A stretch of DNA of 64,000 nucleotides, from contig CAOKMF010000005.1 of NCBI GenBank assembly GCA_948469655.1, positions 1 through 64,000 of the forward strand. The letters run 5' to 3'. The notes beneath the pieces are model-generated. The model did not search any database. It was not told the DNA's origin and was given only the letters and a program-made list of their open reading frames with translations. This DNA is from an uncultured Clostridium sp. (lineage in GTDB: Bacteria > Bacillota > Clostridia > TANB77 > CAG-508). Below, piece by piece: positions 54,093 to 64,000 of the stretch. Position 1 is the first letter of the stretch; each line of letters begins with the position of its first letter. A program made the translations under genes and the position numbers.

Positions 54093-56060
54093 TTACTCAA
54101 AAGTAACTGTTTGTTCTTTGCTTAAGTTTACTTGTTTTGTTGATTTTAATATATCATCTACATATAGCTTTACTGTTACAGTTCCAACACCAGAGAAACT
54201 TGCCCTTACATTTGTTTCATTTTCTTTATGATTTTCGCTATATATTGTATCATCATTAACAACTAATTTTACCTTTACATTCTTTGGGTTTCCTGTTCCT
54301 ATTTGATTTGTATCATTTCCTGACCCGTTACTAGAGTAATTTAATACAGATTTTAGATTTATAGTTGCTGTTCCATTTACTAATTGTTGGATTTGATTTA
54401 CAGTTATTGTTATATTTGCTCCCTTTTCTACAGTAGAACCTGCATCTAAGCTTTGTTTTAATATTGTTCCATCTTCTTTTGTAGTATCTTGTTCTGTAAG
54501 CGTTGCAGTAATTGTAAATCCATTATCAGTAAGTTCCTTTACAGCATCTGCTTGTGGTTTCCCAACAACATTTGGAACAGATACTTCTTCTATTCCTTTA
54601 CTTACTGTTATAGTAACAGTTGAACCTGCTGGAGTCTCTTTTCCCTCTTCTACATCTTGTTTTATTACAATTCCTGCTTCAACTTTTTTATCAAACTCTT
54701 CTACAACTACAACTTCTAAGTCTTCTTTTGATAATGCTTCTTTTGCCTTTGCTTCTTCCATACCTACTACTTTAGGTACTTTTACTATTTTTTGTCCTAG
54801 GCTGATTATTACTTCAATATTAGTATTTTCTTTAATCATATAGTCTGATTTATATTCTGGATTTTGAGAAATTATTAAACCTGCATCTATTTCAACATCA
54901 TATTTTTCTTCTTTAACAGTATAAGATAACTTCGTTCCGCTTAATCTTTTCTTTTACACCGTCTTCAGTTAATCCTACTAAATTTGGAACTTGAATATCT
55001 TTATTTCTTGTTAAATTAAATACTAAAGATGTTCCTCCTAAGCTCAATACAAATAGCATAATTAATATAAGTACAATTGTAAAAGCTTTATGCTTTTTAA
55101 AGAAGTTTTGTTTTTTTCCATTTTTCTTGTCTTTATCTTTTATCTTATCTTCAATATTTTTATTATTAAGTGTTGGTATTACCTGTGTTGGAAAGTCTCC
55201 ATCACCAATTGCAACTGATACAAAATCTCCATCAGGATTTTTTAGAGCAAGTGTTAAGTCTTTTAACATCTCAGTTGCTGAGGCATATCTTAAGTTAGGA
55301 TCTTTCTTCATTGCTTTCATAATTATTTTATTTACAGCAAGTGGCACTGCAGGATTTATATTTATAGGTTCTTTTGGAGTTTCTTGCATATGTTTAAGTG
55401 CTACTGATACTGGGGTATCAGCATCAAATGGAACTTTTCCTGTTACCATTTCATATAGCACTACACCTAATGAATATAAATCAGATTTTGCATCTGTAAA
55501 TCCTCCTCTTGCATGTTCTGGAGAAAAATAATGTACAGAGCCTAGAGTTGTACCAAATGCAGTTATAGTTGAATTTGATACAGATTTTGCAATTCCAAAG
55601 TCTGTAACTTTTGCAATTCCGGTCTTCTGTGATTATTATATTGTGTGGTTTTATATCCCTGTGAATTATATTATTTTTATGTGCTGTCTCAAGTGCTGAT
55701 GCAATTTGTATTGCAATATTTATGCTCCATTTCCAATTTAAAGCACCATCTGAAGTAATTATTTCTTTTAATGTTTTACCTTGGATTAGCTCCATTACAA
55801 TGTAATACAAGTCTCCTTCATGTCCTACATCATATACAGATACAATATTTGGATGAGTTAAACTTGCAACAGCCTGAGCCTCTGTGTTAAATCTTTTAAC
55901 AAACTCTTCATCTGTTGTAAACTCGTCTTTTAAGACTTTTACTGCAACATATCTATTTAAGACATGACATTTTGCTTTATATACTGTTGCCATTCCTCCG
56001 GTTTCCAACTCTTTCTAGTATTTCGTACCTATTTCCTAACATTCTTCCTTCTAAGTTCAT
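54093..56060 (-). CDS. prkC: PASTA-domain Ser/Thr protein kinase
   Basis: 654 residues. Cytoplasmic Hanks-type kinase: glycine loop [40 protein letters not shown] juxtamembrane linker and one transmembrane helix follow, then about three PASTA repeats (VPNLVGL, VPKVVGM, VPNVVGK) that sense muropeptides, and a further C-terminal domain. In-frame CGG at 55998 (glycine loop), 55619 ([12 protein letters not shown]) and 54937 (KIKGTKL) must be read with +1. GAC GGT and AAC GGG are out of frame. It starts 14 bases after stp. IreB (3974-4228) is a likely substrate by analogy. Confidence 0.95.
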
Positions 56061-56074
56061 ATCTTTTCACTCCC

Positions 56075-56806
56075 CTAGTTTTTTATAATGACAACTGTTA
56101 TGTTGTCTACACCGCCAGCTTCATTTGCTTTTTTTATTAACGTCTTGTCAGCATTTTCAAAATCATTTGTTACAACATCATATATCGTATTATCTTCAAC
56201 CATATTGGTTAGTCCATCAGATGTCATAACTATTATATCACCATCTTGAAAATTCTTAACCATTACATCTGGTTCGACTATTTCGCTACATCCGCAGTGC
56301 TTTCATAAGCATATTTTTCTTTGGGTGGTGTTTTGCTTCTTCTTTGGTAATATTTCCGCCTTTTACTAAAGTTTCAACATAACTATGGTCTGTTGTAAGC
56401 TTTCTCATAAATTTTCCACGTATTCTATATATTCTACTATCACCAATATGTCCTATATATGCCCTATTATTATATATTAAGCAAATCTCTAAAGTAGTAC
56501 CCATTCCTGCAAGTTCTTCTGCGCTTTTTGATTTACTAAATACTACATCATTTGCATAATCTACTGCACACCTTATGAGTTCTAGTATGTCCTCTTTTTT
56601 TGCCTGCTCTTCATCAAAATTTTCTTCTATATATTCCCTTGCCGCTTCTATTGCTAACTTACTTGCAATTTCTCCACCTTTATATCCGTCCCATTCCGAT
56701 CAGCTAACATGTATATTTCATAATTATTAAATCCATCTGATACATAATAATAATCTTCATTTTGTTCCCTTATTTGTCCTTTGTCTGTGCTCGCTATAAC
56801 TTTCAT
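56075..56806 (-). CDS. PP2C-type Ser/Thr phosphatase (Stp/PrpC)
   Basis: 242 residues. Antagonist of PrkC. Motifs: REQNEDYY, MLADGMGGYKGGE (metal aspartate), GTTLE, HIGDSRIYRI, SDGLTNMV and DNITVVII. In-frame CGG at 56696 and 56686 encode two glycines of DGMGG two codons apart (CGGA ATG GGA CGGA), and 56292 gives ALGCSEI. Read straight, only 37 residues would be made. GGC GGT and GGC GGA are out of frame. It lies three bases after rlmN and 14 before prkC. Confidence 0.94.
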
Positions 56807-56809
56807 ATT

Positions 56810-57842
56810 TTAACTCTTTTCACCTCTTTTTCTTCTTAGTTGTCCGCATGCTGCATCAATATCGCTTCCGAGTTCTCTTCTTATTGTTGCAGTAATTCCT
56901 TTGCTGTTTAGATAATCTCTAAATTTAATTATATTTTCATTTGTACTTTTTACAAATTTGCCGATTCTCTATTTTATTTATTGGTATTAAGTTTACATGA
57001 CATAGCATTCCTTTAAGAAGTCCGTACAAGTTCTTCTGCATCTTCCATATTGTCATTATTATCTTTTGCCAAAGCATATTCAAATGAAATTCTCTTATTT
57101 GTTTTTTCTATATAATATTTGCAAGCTTTCATTAATTCTTCTATGTTATACGCATTATTTATTGGCATTAATGCACTTCTTTTTTCATCATTTGCCTGAT
57201 GCAAAGATATTGAAAGAGTACACTGCAAATCTCTATCTGCTATTTCGTATATCTTTGGAATAACACCACAAGTTGATATACTAATATGTCTTGCTCCTAT
57301 TTCTAAACCTTTGGGGTTATTAATAATTTCTATTGCATTCATTACATTATCAAAATTATCAAAAGGTTCTCCAATTCCCATAAATACTATATTTGATATT
57401 CTTATATTCAAATCATCCTCAACTGCTAAGATTTGCTCTACTATTTCTCCGTGAAGATAGATTTCTTATAAATTCTATACCAGTTGATGCACAAAATTTA
57501 CAACCCATTTTGCATCCAACTTGTGAAGAAACACATATAGTTTTTCCATGTTTGTATTCCATAAGTACAGTTTCTACACCATTTCCGTCTAGTATATCAA
57601 ATAAGTACTTTACTGTGCCGTCTTTTGAAACTTGCTTTTCTAATATATTAAAGTTACATATAGAGTATTCTTTTTTTAATTTTTCTCTTAATTCTAAAGA
57701 AAGATTTGTCATGTCATCAAAATTTTTAGCTTTTTCTTTATATAACCATTTAAATATCTGCTCTGCTCTATATGGTTTTTCGCCTATTCCGTGCAAGTTC
57801 TTCTTTTAATTCTTCTATGTTATAGTCTTTAATATTTTTCAT
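56810..57842 (-). CDS. rlmN: 23S rRNA/tRNA m2A methyltransferase RlmN
   Basis: 342 residues, radical SAM enzyme methylating A2503 of 23S r[14 protein letters not shown] binds the iron-sulfur cluster, then [31 protein letters not shown] and the catalytic cysteine in DAACGQLR. In-frame CGG at 57789 ([12 protein letters not shown]), 57449 (SSGEIV), 57022 (LVGLLKGM) and 56961 (a CGGC, IENGKF) must be read with +1. CTC GGA and TGC GGA in the last motif are out-of-frame CGG and unshifted. Confidence 0.95.
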
Positions 57843-57929
57843 AAATTATTCTTTCTACAAACTTTATAGTCTGTCAAATATTTTTATATCACAACTGTCA
57901 TTTTTTTTCAATATATTTGTCAAAAAAAA

Positions 57930-57980
57930 ACGAATAAAAAGAAACCTCGAGCTATCCTATAATTTGGATACTCGAGGTAG
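57930..57980 (-). terminator. Cassette 5 terminator
   Basis: ACCTCGAGTATCC/GGATAGCTCGAGGT on the reverse strand followed by TTTCTTTTTATTCGTTTTTT, ten bases after the cassette 5 stop. Confidence 0.85.
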
Positions 57981-57989
57981 GAGATTTGA

Positions 57990-58316
57990 TTATTCAGGGA
58001 ATTTCAATTCAATTATTTGATTGTTACATTCAAGAGCTACTGGTTTCCATAATATTTTTGTTTTTCTTGGGAGAAATGTAAGCTTAGTAGTCTTATCAAA
58101 AATATCTTCAACTAGAGATTCCGAAATTGCCATAGCTCCAACCATTTGTTTTGGCTCCTTGACGCCTAAGACATCAATATACTTCTTTACTTGATCACAA
58201 GGCATTTCGTGTACGCAAAGTTTTGTACCTTCTTCTCCAATCAAATCAATAGCGTAATGGGTCACGTAATCTCTTACGTCAGTAATATGCCATATATTAT
58301 AGTACCGTATTTCCAT
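57990..58316 (-). CDS. Cassette 5 protein, unknown
   Basis: 108 residues from the ATG at 58316, with GGAGAGG upstream. Soluble, family not recognised (...HEMPCDQVKKYIDVLG...LPRKTKILWKPVALE). GC-richer codons. Codon 4 is an in-frame CGG (58305-58307). The frame is open without a shift, while a +1 shift stops it after 13 codons. TCG GAA is an out-of-frame CGG. It has its own promoter and terminator. Confidence 0.58.
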   Translation of the reverse strand: MEIRYYNIWHITDVRDYVTHYAIDLIGEEGTKLCVHEMPCDQVKKYIDVLGVKEPKQMVGAMAISESLVEDIFDKTTKLTFLPRKTKILWKPVALECNNQIIELKFPE

Positions 58317-58353
58317 AATATACCTCTCCTTTTCTATGTTTTTTATATAATCT

Positions 58354-58381
58354 ATTATAACATATATTTACAAAATTGCAA
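58354..58381 (-). promoter_or_regulatory. Cassette 5 promoter
   Basis: TTGCAA (58376-58381) and TATAAT (58354-58359) with a 16-base spacer containing TTTTGTAAAT, a weaker match to the shared spacer motif. It overlaps the gap after the recN stop. Confidence 0.7.
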
Positions 58382-58383
58382 CT

Positions 58384-60002
58384 TTATGCAATTTTTCTTA
58401 AATTTCTAGCATGTTTGATTGCAATTTCGTCTGCATGTCCACTAGCAATTCTTGCAATTTCATATATTGTTTCTTCTTCACTAAGTCTTTTAACACTTGT
58501 AAGAGTTCTATCGTCTTCTACTTCTTTACAAATATAGTAATTATAGTCTCCTTTTGCTGCAATATTTGCTAGATGTGTTACACATAGTACTTGATGTTTT
58601 TTAGATATTGATTTAAGTTTTTCACTTACACTATTTGCTGCTATACCACTTATTCCTGTATCAATTTCGTCAAATACCATAGTAGATACTTTATCACTAT
58701 CTGCAAGTACATTCTTTATTCCAAGCATTATCCTAGATAACTCTCCCCCAGATGCTATCTTAGATAATGGCTTATCATCTTCTCCTACATTTGTACAAAT
58801 CATAAATTCTACCTTATCTAGTCCATTTGGTCCAAATTCATTATTTTCGTTATATTCTAACTTTACAGAAAACTTTGCGTTTTTCATTTCTAAATCTTTA
58901 AGTTCTGAATTTACTTTCTCTTCAAGTACTTTTGCATATGTACTTCTTATCTTATGCATTTTACCCGAGATATTTTCTAGCTCTTTTATTACCTCATTTA
59001 ATTCTTTTTTTAAGCTATTTACATATTCTTCTGAACTTTCTATTTTCTTTATTCTTTCTATCACCTCATCATTATACTTTAGTATTTCTTCTATACTATT
59101 TCCATATTTTCTTTTTAGTTTATATATTATATCTAATCTTTTCTCTACATTTTCTCTTTCTTCTTCGTCAAAGAATACATCTTCTTGGTAAGATGCAATG
59201 TCTCTTGATAATTCTTGAATATCATAATACACACTCCTAAGTGAATTTAGAGATGTCTCATATTTTCTATCAATTCCTTCTATTTTTTCTAATGCTCTTA
59301 TAGCTGTATTTATAGAATCAATCGTAACATTTCCGATTTGCACATTTGCTTCTTCTAGATTGTTTGCTATTTTTTCTGAGTTTAACATTTTTTGTCTTTT
59401 TATATCTAGCTCTTCTTCTTCACTTAGTTTTAGTCCTACTTCTTCTATTTCTTTATTCTGATATTTAAGTAAATCTAGTTCTCTTTGTTTTTCTTTATCG
59501 TCTCCAAAATTTTTAGAAATTTCTTCTCTTAGATAATTATATTTCTTATATGTATCAAGATATTTTTGCTTTACCTCTTCAAGTTCCATTTCTGCAAAAT
59601 TGTCTAAAAACTTTATATGTGTGTTTTCATCTAACAATGTTTGATTTTCGTGCTGTCCATGTATGTCTATAATATCTTTCATAAAGTTTTTAAGTTCATT
59701 TACGGATACAAGCCTTCCATTAATCATGCATGTGTTTCTTCCGATTCAAAAAAATTTCTCTTGAGACTACTATATTTTCTTCATTTTCTTCTAAATATAT
59801 TGAAGCCTCAACATATGAAAACTCTTGCCCTTTCCTAATCATTTCTTTAGAAAATCTCCCCCCTGAGATTATCTCAAGCGCATCGATTATAAGTGTTTTT
59901 CCGAGCTCCTGTTTCTCCAGTTAATATGTTTAGTCCTTCGTTTAAACCTAGCGTTATTTCATCAATGATACCTACATTTTTTATACATAAAGTACTAATC
60001 AT
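58384..60002 (-). CDS. recN: DNA repair protein RecN
   Basis: 538 residues, SMC-like ATPase of double-strand break repair. Walker A LTGETGAGKT, a long coiled coil (about 150-380), the signature KIASGGELSRIMLGI and Walker B STMVFDEIDTGISG. In-frame CGG at 59901 (the second glycine of GAGKT) and 59741 (FLNGRNTCMINGR) must be read with +1. TCG GGT and ATC GGA in the coiled coil are out of frame and unshifted. Confidence 0.95.
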
Positions 60003-60075
60003 TCTTTAAAACCTCCGTTCTTACGAAATCTTGTTTGTATTTTATATTAAAAACTTCTGTTTGTCAATACTTTTT

Positions 60076-60929
60076 TTAATTTATTTTTTTAAATCCCATT
60101 CCATATACTTCACGAGCATTAAATATGGACATAAATGACTTATTATCTATTTTATTTGCAATTTCTCTAATCTTTGCAATTTCACCCTTTGAAGCAACAC
60201 ACCACAAGATTTTTCTTGAAGTTTCTTTATACATTCCAGTCGCATTTATTGCTGTACTTCCCCTACCTAATTTATCGCTTATTTCTTTTGAAATTTCTTC
60301 GTATTTATCTGAGACTATAAAAATCATTTTTGTAAAATTGATTCCTTCTGCTATTGATTCTATTATTTTATTTATAATATATATTGAGATTGCTGAATAT
60401 AACCCTATCTCTATCTGTTTTAATGCTATCATGTTAATTCCAATGATAGCAATATCAAATATTGTCATCAAATTTCCTGTTTTAAAAGTAGGAAATTTTT
60501 TTGATATTAGTCTTCCAAGAAGCTCTGTGCCACCAGTAGATGCTTCAATTTTTAAAATTATTGCTGTACCGTACTCCGCACTACAAGTCCACCGTAAATA
60601 CTTGCAAGTAATTTATCTGTCGTTAGAACTTCTATATTTTGCAATAAACTCTCAAGTATATTTAATAATACCGAAAATGATATCGTTCCAAATATAGCTT
60701 TTGCAAAAAAGTTTTTTCCTAATCTAAGAAATGCAATAATAAATAATGGTACATTCATAAGAAGTGTAGTTGTTCCTATTTTAAAATTAAATAGGTAATA
60801 TAAAACTGTAGTTATTCCACTAAACCCTCCTGAAGATAACTGATTTGGAAGCAAAAATAGTACAATTCCAAGTGCCATGAAAGTACAACCTATGAGTATT
60901 AAGATATATTCCTTTATAATTTTTTTCAT
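60076..60929 (-). CDS. YitT family membrane protein (DUF161-DUF2179)
   Basis: 283 residues. Five to six transmembrane helices with LPNQLSSGGFSGI and GGLVVGVGTAIILKIEASTGGTELL, then a cytoplasmic DUF2179 domain (KMIFIVSDKYEEIS). In-frame CGG at 60576 and 60569 lie two codons apart and give both glycines of VGVGTA when read with +1. TAC GGT and TCG GTA are out of frame. Function unknown. Confidence 0.9.
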
Positions 60930-61009
60930 TCTTTCCCCTAATAAATAAAAAAGTATATATTTGTATTATTTTACAAATATATACTTTCTATTCTCTATTA
61001 AATATATTT

Positions 61010-61868
61010 TTAATTACTATACACTTCAAGTATTGTTATTTTGGATTTTCCAAGCTTTATCTCAGGATTTCCTTCTGGTTTAATTTCGACATCATAAAAC
61101 TCTTGTAATTTTTTGGCATTTTCTTCTTCGTGACCTAAGATATTTGGTAAGTCTTTTGGGTTAACTTCAATTTTTACTTTTTTAACTTTTACATTAAACT
61201 TCTTTATTTTATCTACTATTCCATCATACCATATACTATCTGCAACAAGCTGTGCAAATTCTTCATGATAAGGTCCGTGCTATGATTTCTGTCTCTTCAG
61301 AGTTATTTAATTCATTTTCTTTTACTATATTTATATTTTTTACTCTTTTTCTATTAAACCCATATACTTCTTCTTTACATCTTTCTATTGCTTGATTTAA
61401 TGTAAGTGGTTCATATCTTCCTTCTTCAAACTCTTTTGCAAGACCTGTCCCTGTAACTACGACCATTGGATATATTCTAACTAAATTTGGTCTTAATTTT
61501 GCTAAATCTTTTGCAGTATTTAGCTCGTCTATTTTAGTGCTTTCTGGTAAACCAATTCCTACTTGAAAAGATACTTTGAAGCCATTCCATTTTATCATTT
61601 TAGATGCTTTTTTTATGTCTTTCATTGTATAGCTATATCCACATTTCTTTAATATGTAACTGTTAGTAGACTGTATTTCTAGTTCTACTGTACTTACATC
61701 AAATTCTTTTAACATTTTTAAAAATTCTTTAGTTACTTCATTTGGTATTATAGCTACTTTTAGTCTGCTTTTTCTATCATCTTCTCTAAATTTTTCTAAT
61801 ATATTTCTTTGTTCTAGTTCAGTTTTTTTGCTTAAACTACCAATAAATACTTCATTTATAAGTTTCAT
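61010..61868 (-). CDS. Elp3-like radical SAM homologue lacking the cysteine motif
   Basis: 285 residues from the ATG at 61868 with GGAGG ten bases upstream. The body matches Elp3-like radical SAM proteins (VSTVELEIQSTNSYILKKCG, VSFQVGIGLPESTKIDE, LVRIYPMVVVTGTGLAKEF, IIAGPYHEEFAQLV). The N-terminal ~65 residues with the CxxxCxxC cluster are absent, and rnc ends only 17 bases upstream. It is probably not a radical SAM enzyme any more. In-frame CGG (61275-61277) in IAGPYHEEF must be read with +1. Confidence 0.75.
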
Positions 61869-61885
61869 AAAATTCTTGCCTCCAT

Positions 61886-62561
61886 TTAAGATTTCATATT
61901 TTCTAATGCTTTTCTTGCCGCTTCCATTTCAGCCATTTTTTTAGATTTTCCGTTCTCCACTTGCTAAAACCTTCCCATCACATGTGACTTCAGATACAAA
62001 GTGTTTATCATGATCTGGTCCTTCTTCAGAAATTATAACATACTCTATCTTAACATTTCCATGTATTTGTAATTTTTCTTGCAAGACTGTTTTATAATCT
62101 TTTGTTCCAACATGTTTACTTGCATTTTCTATCGCATCTTTTAAATTCTCTATTATAAATTTTTCTGCGTTTTCTAAATTACTGTCTAAATATATTGCTG
62201 CAATTAAAGCTTCTATGCTGTCTGCAAGAATAGCTTTGTTTTTTACATTGCCAAAGCCTTCTCCTTTGCTTGTAATTAAGAACTTTCCAATATTTAGTTT
62301 GACTGCCACTTCATGTAAACTTTCTTCACACACAACAGTTGCTCTTACTTTAGTCATTTCTCCTTCATTTAGCTTTTTATAGTTATTATATAGGTATTTA
62401 CTACTTATAAATTCTAATATACTATCTCCCAAATATTCTAGTTTTTCATTGCTTTCTACATTATGCATGTGAGCATATGATGTATGAGTGAGAGCTTTTT
62501 TTAACAAACTCTTATCTTTAAATGTATAACCAATACTTTTTTCTATATCTTCATATTGCAT
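61886..62561 (-). CDS. rnc: Ribonuclease III
   Basis: 224 residues from the ATG at 62561 with GAGAGG upstream. The RNase III domain has NEKLEYLGDSILEFI (signature, metal residues) and DSIEALIAAIYLD. A C-terminal dsRNA-binding domain follows. The RNA-contact motif ASGEGKSKKMAE contains an in-frame CGG (61950-61952) to be read with +1. Read straight, the dsRBD loses its last helix and the KSKK contact. It processes rRNA and is followed by the Elp3-like gene. Confidence 0.95.
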
Positions 62562-62588
62562 TTTTGCTTCCTCTCTACTTTGCACATT

Positions 62589-64000
62589 TTACATGTGTTC
62601 ATTAAAATATTTTTCAAAATCTTCTTTAAATAATGGTTTTGAATAATAATATCCTTGTATTATATCTCCACCAATTTTTTTGATAAAATCAGCTTGTTCC
62701 TTAGTTTCAACTCCCTCGACTATTGTTTTTACTTTTAAACGTTTTGCAATAAACATTATATAATTTACAATATTATTATCACTACTTAAATCAGCTTTAT
62801 CAACAAATATCTTATCTATTTTAATAACGTCAATTGGCATACTTTGTATCATACTAAGTGAAGAGTTTCCTGTACCAAAATCGTCAATAGAAACTTTAAA
62901 GCCTTTTTCCTTTATTTTGTTTAATACTTTTAATATATCAACATTTGAATCAACAGTTGCACTCTCTGTAATTTCAAGGTCAATCTTATCTGTTTCTATA
63001 TTATATTTTTTGCAAATTTCTATATATTCATCAATAAAATCTTCATCTACAAAGTGTTCTTTTGAAACATTTACAGCAACAATTGGAACAGCATTAAATT
63101 TTTCTCTCCACTCGGCTATATCTTTACAAACTCTTTCAAATATATACATATCGAGTTTTATTATAAATTTGTTTTTTTCAAATAGTGGAATAAATTTTCC
63201 GTGGTGGAATAATTTCTCCATTTTTATTCCATCTAACTAGTGCTTCTGCTCCTGATACTTTTTCATTACTTGTAAATACTTTAGGCTGATAAACTACTAT
63301 AAATTCATCATTCTTTATTCCATTTTCCATACTAGACTCTAAGTTTTGTTCTTCAATTAATTTATTTTCTAATGTTTCATCAAACAAGTAATAATTACTA
63401 TGATATAGACCTTTTATTTGGCTACGTGCAAGATATGCTTTATCTAATATTTTATTTACATCTGTTTCATCTGGTAAAATGTTATATGCACCAATTGATA
63501 AATTAACGTGTAATACTATATTATTTACTTCTAATACAGATGCTTCTTCAAACAATCTATTTAGTAATTCATTTATCTCATCATCATAGCTAAATATACT
63601 TGCAAATACGTCATTTGAGATCCTGCAAGTAATGTTGTCTTCTGGCAAAATATCTCTTATTTTTTGACCAAGTTTTCTTAATATTTCATTACAAAATGCA
63701 TATCCATGAACTCTATTTAATGCCTTAAATTTGTCAATATCAACTGTGATAATATACTTGTTTTTAGAAGTTTTTCCTTCTAAGTAAATTGCTCCATTTC
63801 CCTTAAAATATGTATCATTTCCAAGTAGTGTTACAGAATCAATATATGCTACCCTATATATTTTTCTATTTTTCTTTCCGAGCAGATACTGCAATATATA
63901 TAGAAATACATACTATAAAGCAAATTATAACTAAACAAAGTACAATAGATATTATTGTAAGTCTTATAAGTTCATATGCAATAGTGTTATCTGATGCGGT
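62589..64000 (-). CDS. Membrane-bound GGDEF-EAL protein (partial, runs off the window)
   Basis: At least 469 residues, N-terminus outside. One transmembrane helix, a GGDEF domain with degenerate active loop (RISNDVFASIF), and an intact-looking EAL domain (EALVRWNKNGEIIPPGKFIP, LEITESATVD, IDDFGTGNSSL, VEGVETKEQADF), so a cyclic-di-GMP phosphodiesterase is likely. In-frame CGG at 63878 (just after the helix, VSAGKKNRK) and 63199 (PPGKFIP) must be read with +1. Confidence 0.88.

Overview
The window is AT-rich DNA from a spore-forming, anaerobe-like member of the Clostridia (Bacillota). It carries spoVT, a SpoIVB-type S55 peptidase, an SspH-type spore protein, a SpoVB-type flippase, HrcA/CIRCE-controlled groESL, and the Firmicutes gene orders ireB-ruvX-DUF1292, priA-def-fmt and rlmN-stp-prkC. 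A 16S rRNA 5' end sits at the left edge. I cannot name the species.

The dominant observation concerns translation. Thirty-seven of the protein genes look broken, yet every break has the same form: an in-frame CGG codon, after which the protein resumes exactly one base later, so that the four bases CGGN stand for one residue. I count 86 such places (63 CGGA, 17 CGGT, 4 CGGC, 2 CGGG). The residue expected there is glycine, very often an invariant one: Walker A loops of RecG, PriA, RecN and EngB, DGMGG of the PP2C phosphatase, GPGGWG of RNase HI, GHGIG of the M24 peptidase, GGRPG of RdgB. Dozens of out-of-frame CGG triplets in the same genes (AAC GGT, TGC GGA, TCG GAA) cause no shift. After removing one base per site, every one of the complete genes becomes a whole number of codons with full family length. 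I read this as natural four-base decoding of CGGN as glycine, or obligatory +1 shifting at an unassigned CGG. RecG, PriA, EngB, Fmt, Def, PyrG, ProS and FolD all depend on it. GroEL, GroES, HU, SpoVT, SerRS and the SPFH protein have no in-frame CGG.

Layout. 1-3203: 16S start, ROK kinase, rnhA, tmcAL. 3207-10123: DUF1292, ruvX, ireB, then a GAF/GGDEF-like protein, a receiver/AT-hook/MinD-like fusion and a membrane protein, then recG. 10427-17326: spoVT, sspH, rdgB, pyrG with a leader attenuator, an M20 amidohydrolase, a membrane-anchored OB-like protein. 17301-23832: M24 peptidase, prepilin peptidase, YqeG, MFS transporter, HU, SpoVB-like flippase. 24064-31018: XRE regulator, tRNA-Leu, dprA, folD, proS, DUF4364, engB. 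31234-43433: serS, spoIVB-like, C39-like, fmt-def-priA, addA. 43545-49735: helical protein, Gly/Cys-rich YjcZ-like peptide, U32 peptidase, a decayed HAD gene, tRNA-Trp, tmRNA, second XRE regulator. 49805-64000: groESL, nfeD-SPFH, rpmE, prkC-stp-rlmN, recN, YitT, Elp3-like, rnc, GGDEF-EAL.

Scattered through this are five compact cassettes (around 12.0-12.7, 19.8-20.3, 39.2-39.9, 48.9-49.8 and 57.9-58.4 kb). Each has its own near-consensus promoter and hairpin terminator, GC-richer codons and unrecognised products. Four promoters share a TTTACATAAA spacer motif. Three of the cassette genes carry a single in-frame CGG within their first ten codons and are otherwise open, the reverse of the host pattern. 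With the host shift each would stop after 13 codons. Palindromic intergenic repeats also recur, two starting at the base after the CCA end of tRNA-Leu and of tmRNA.
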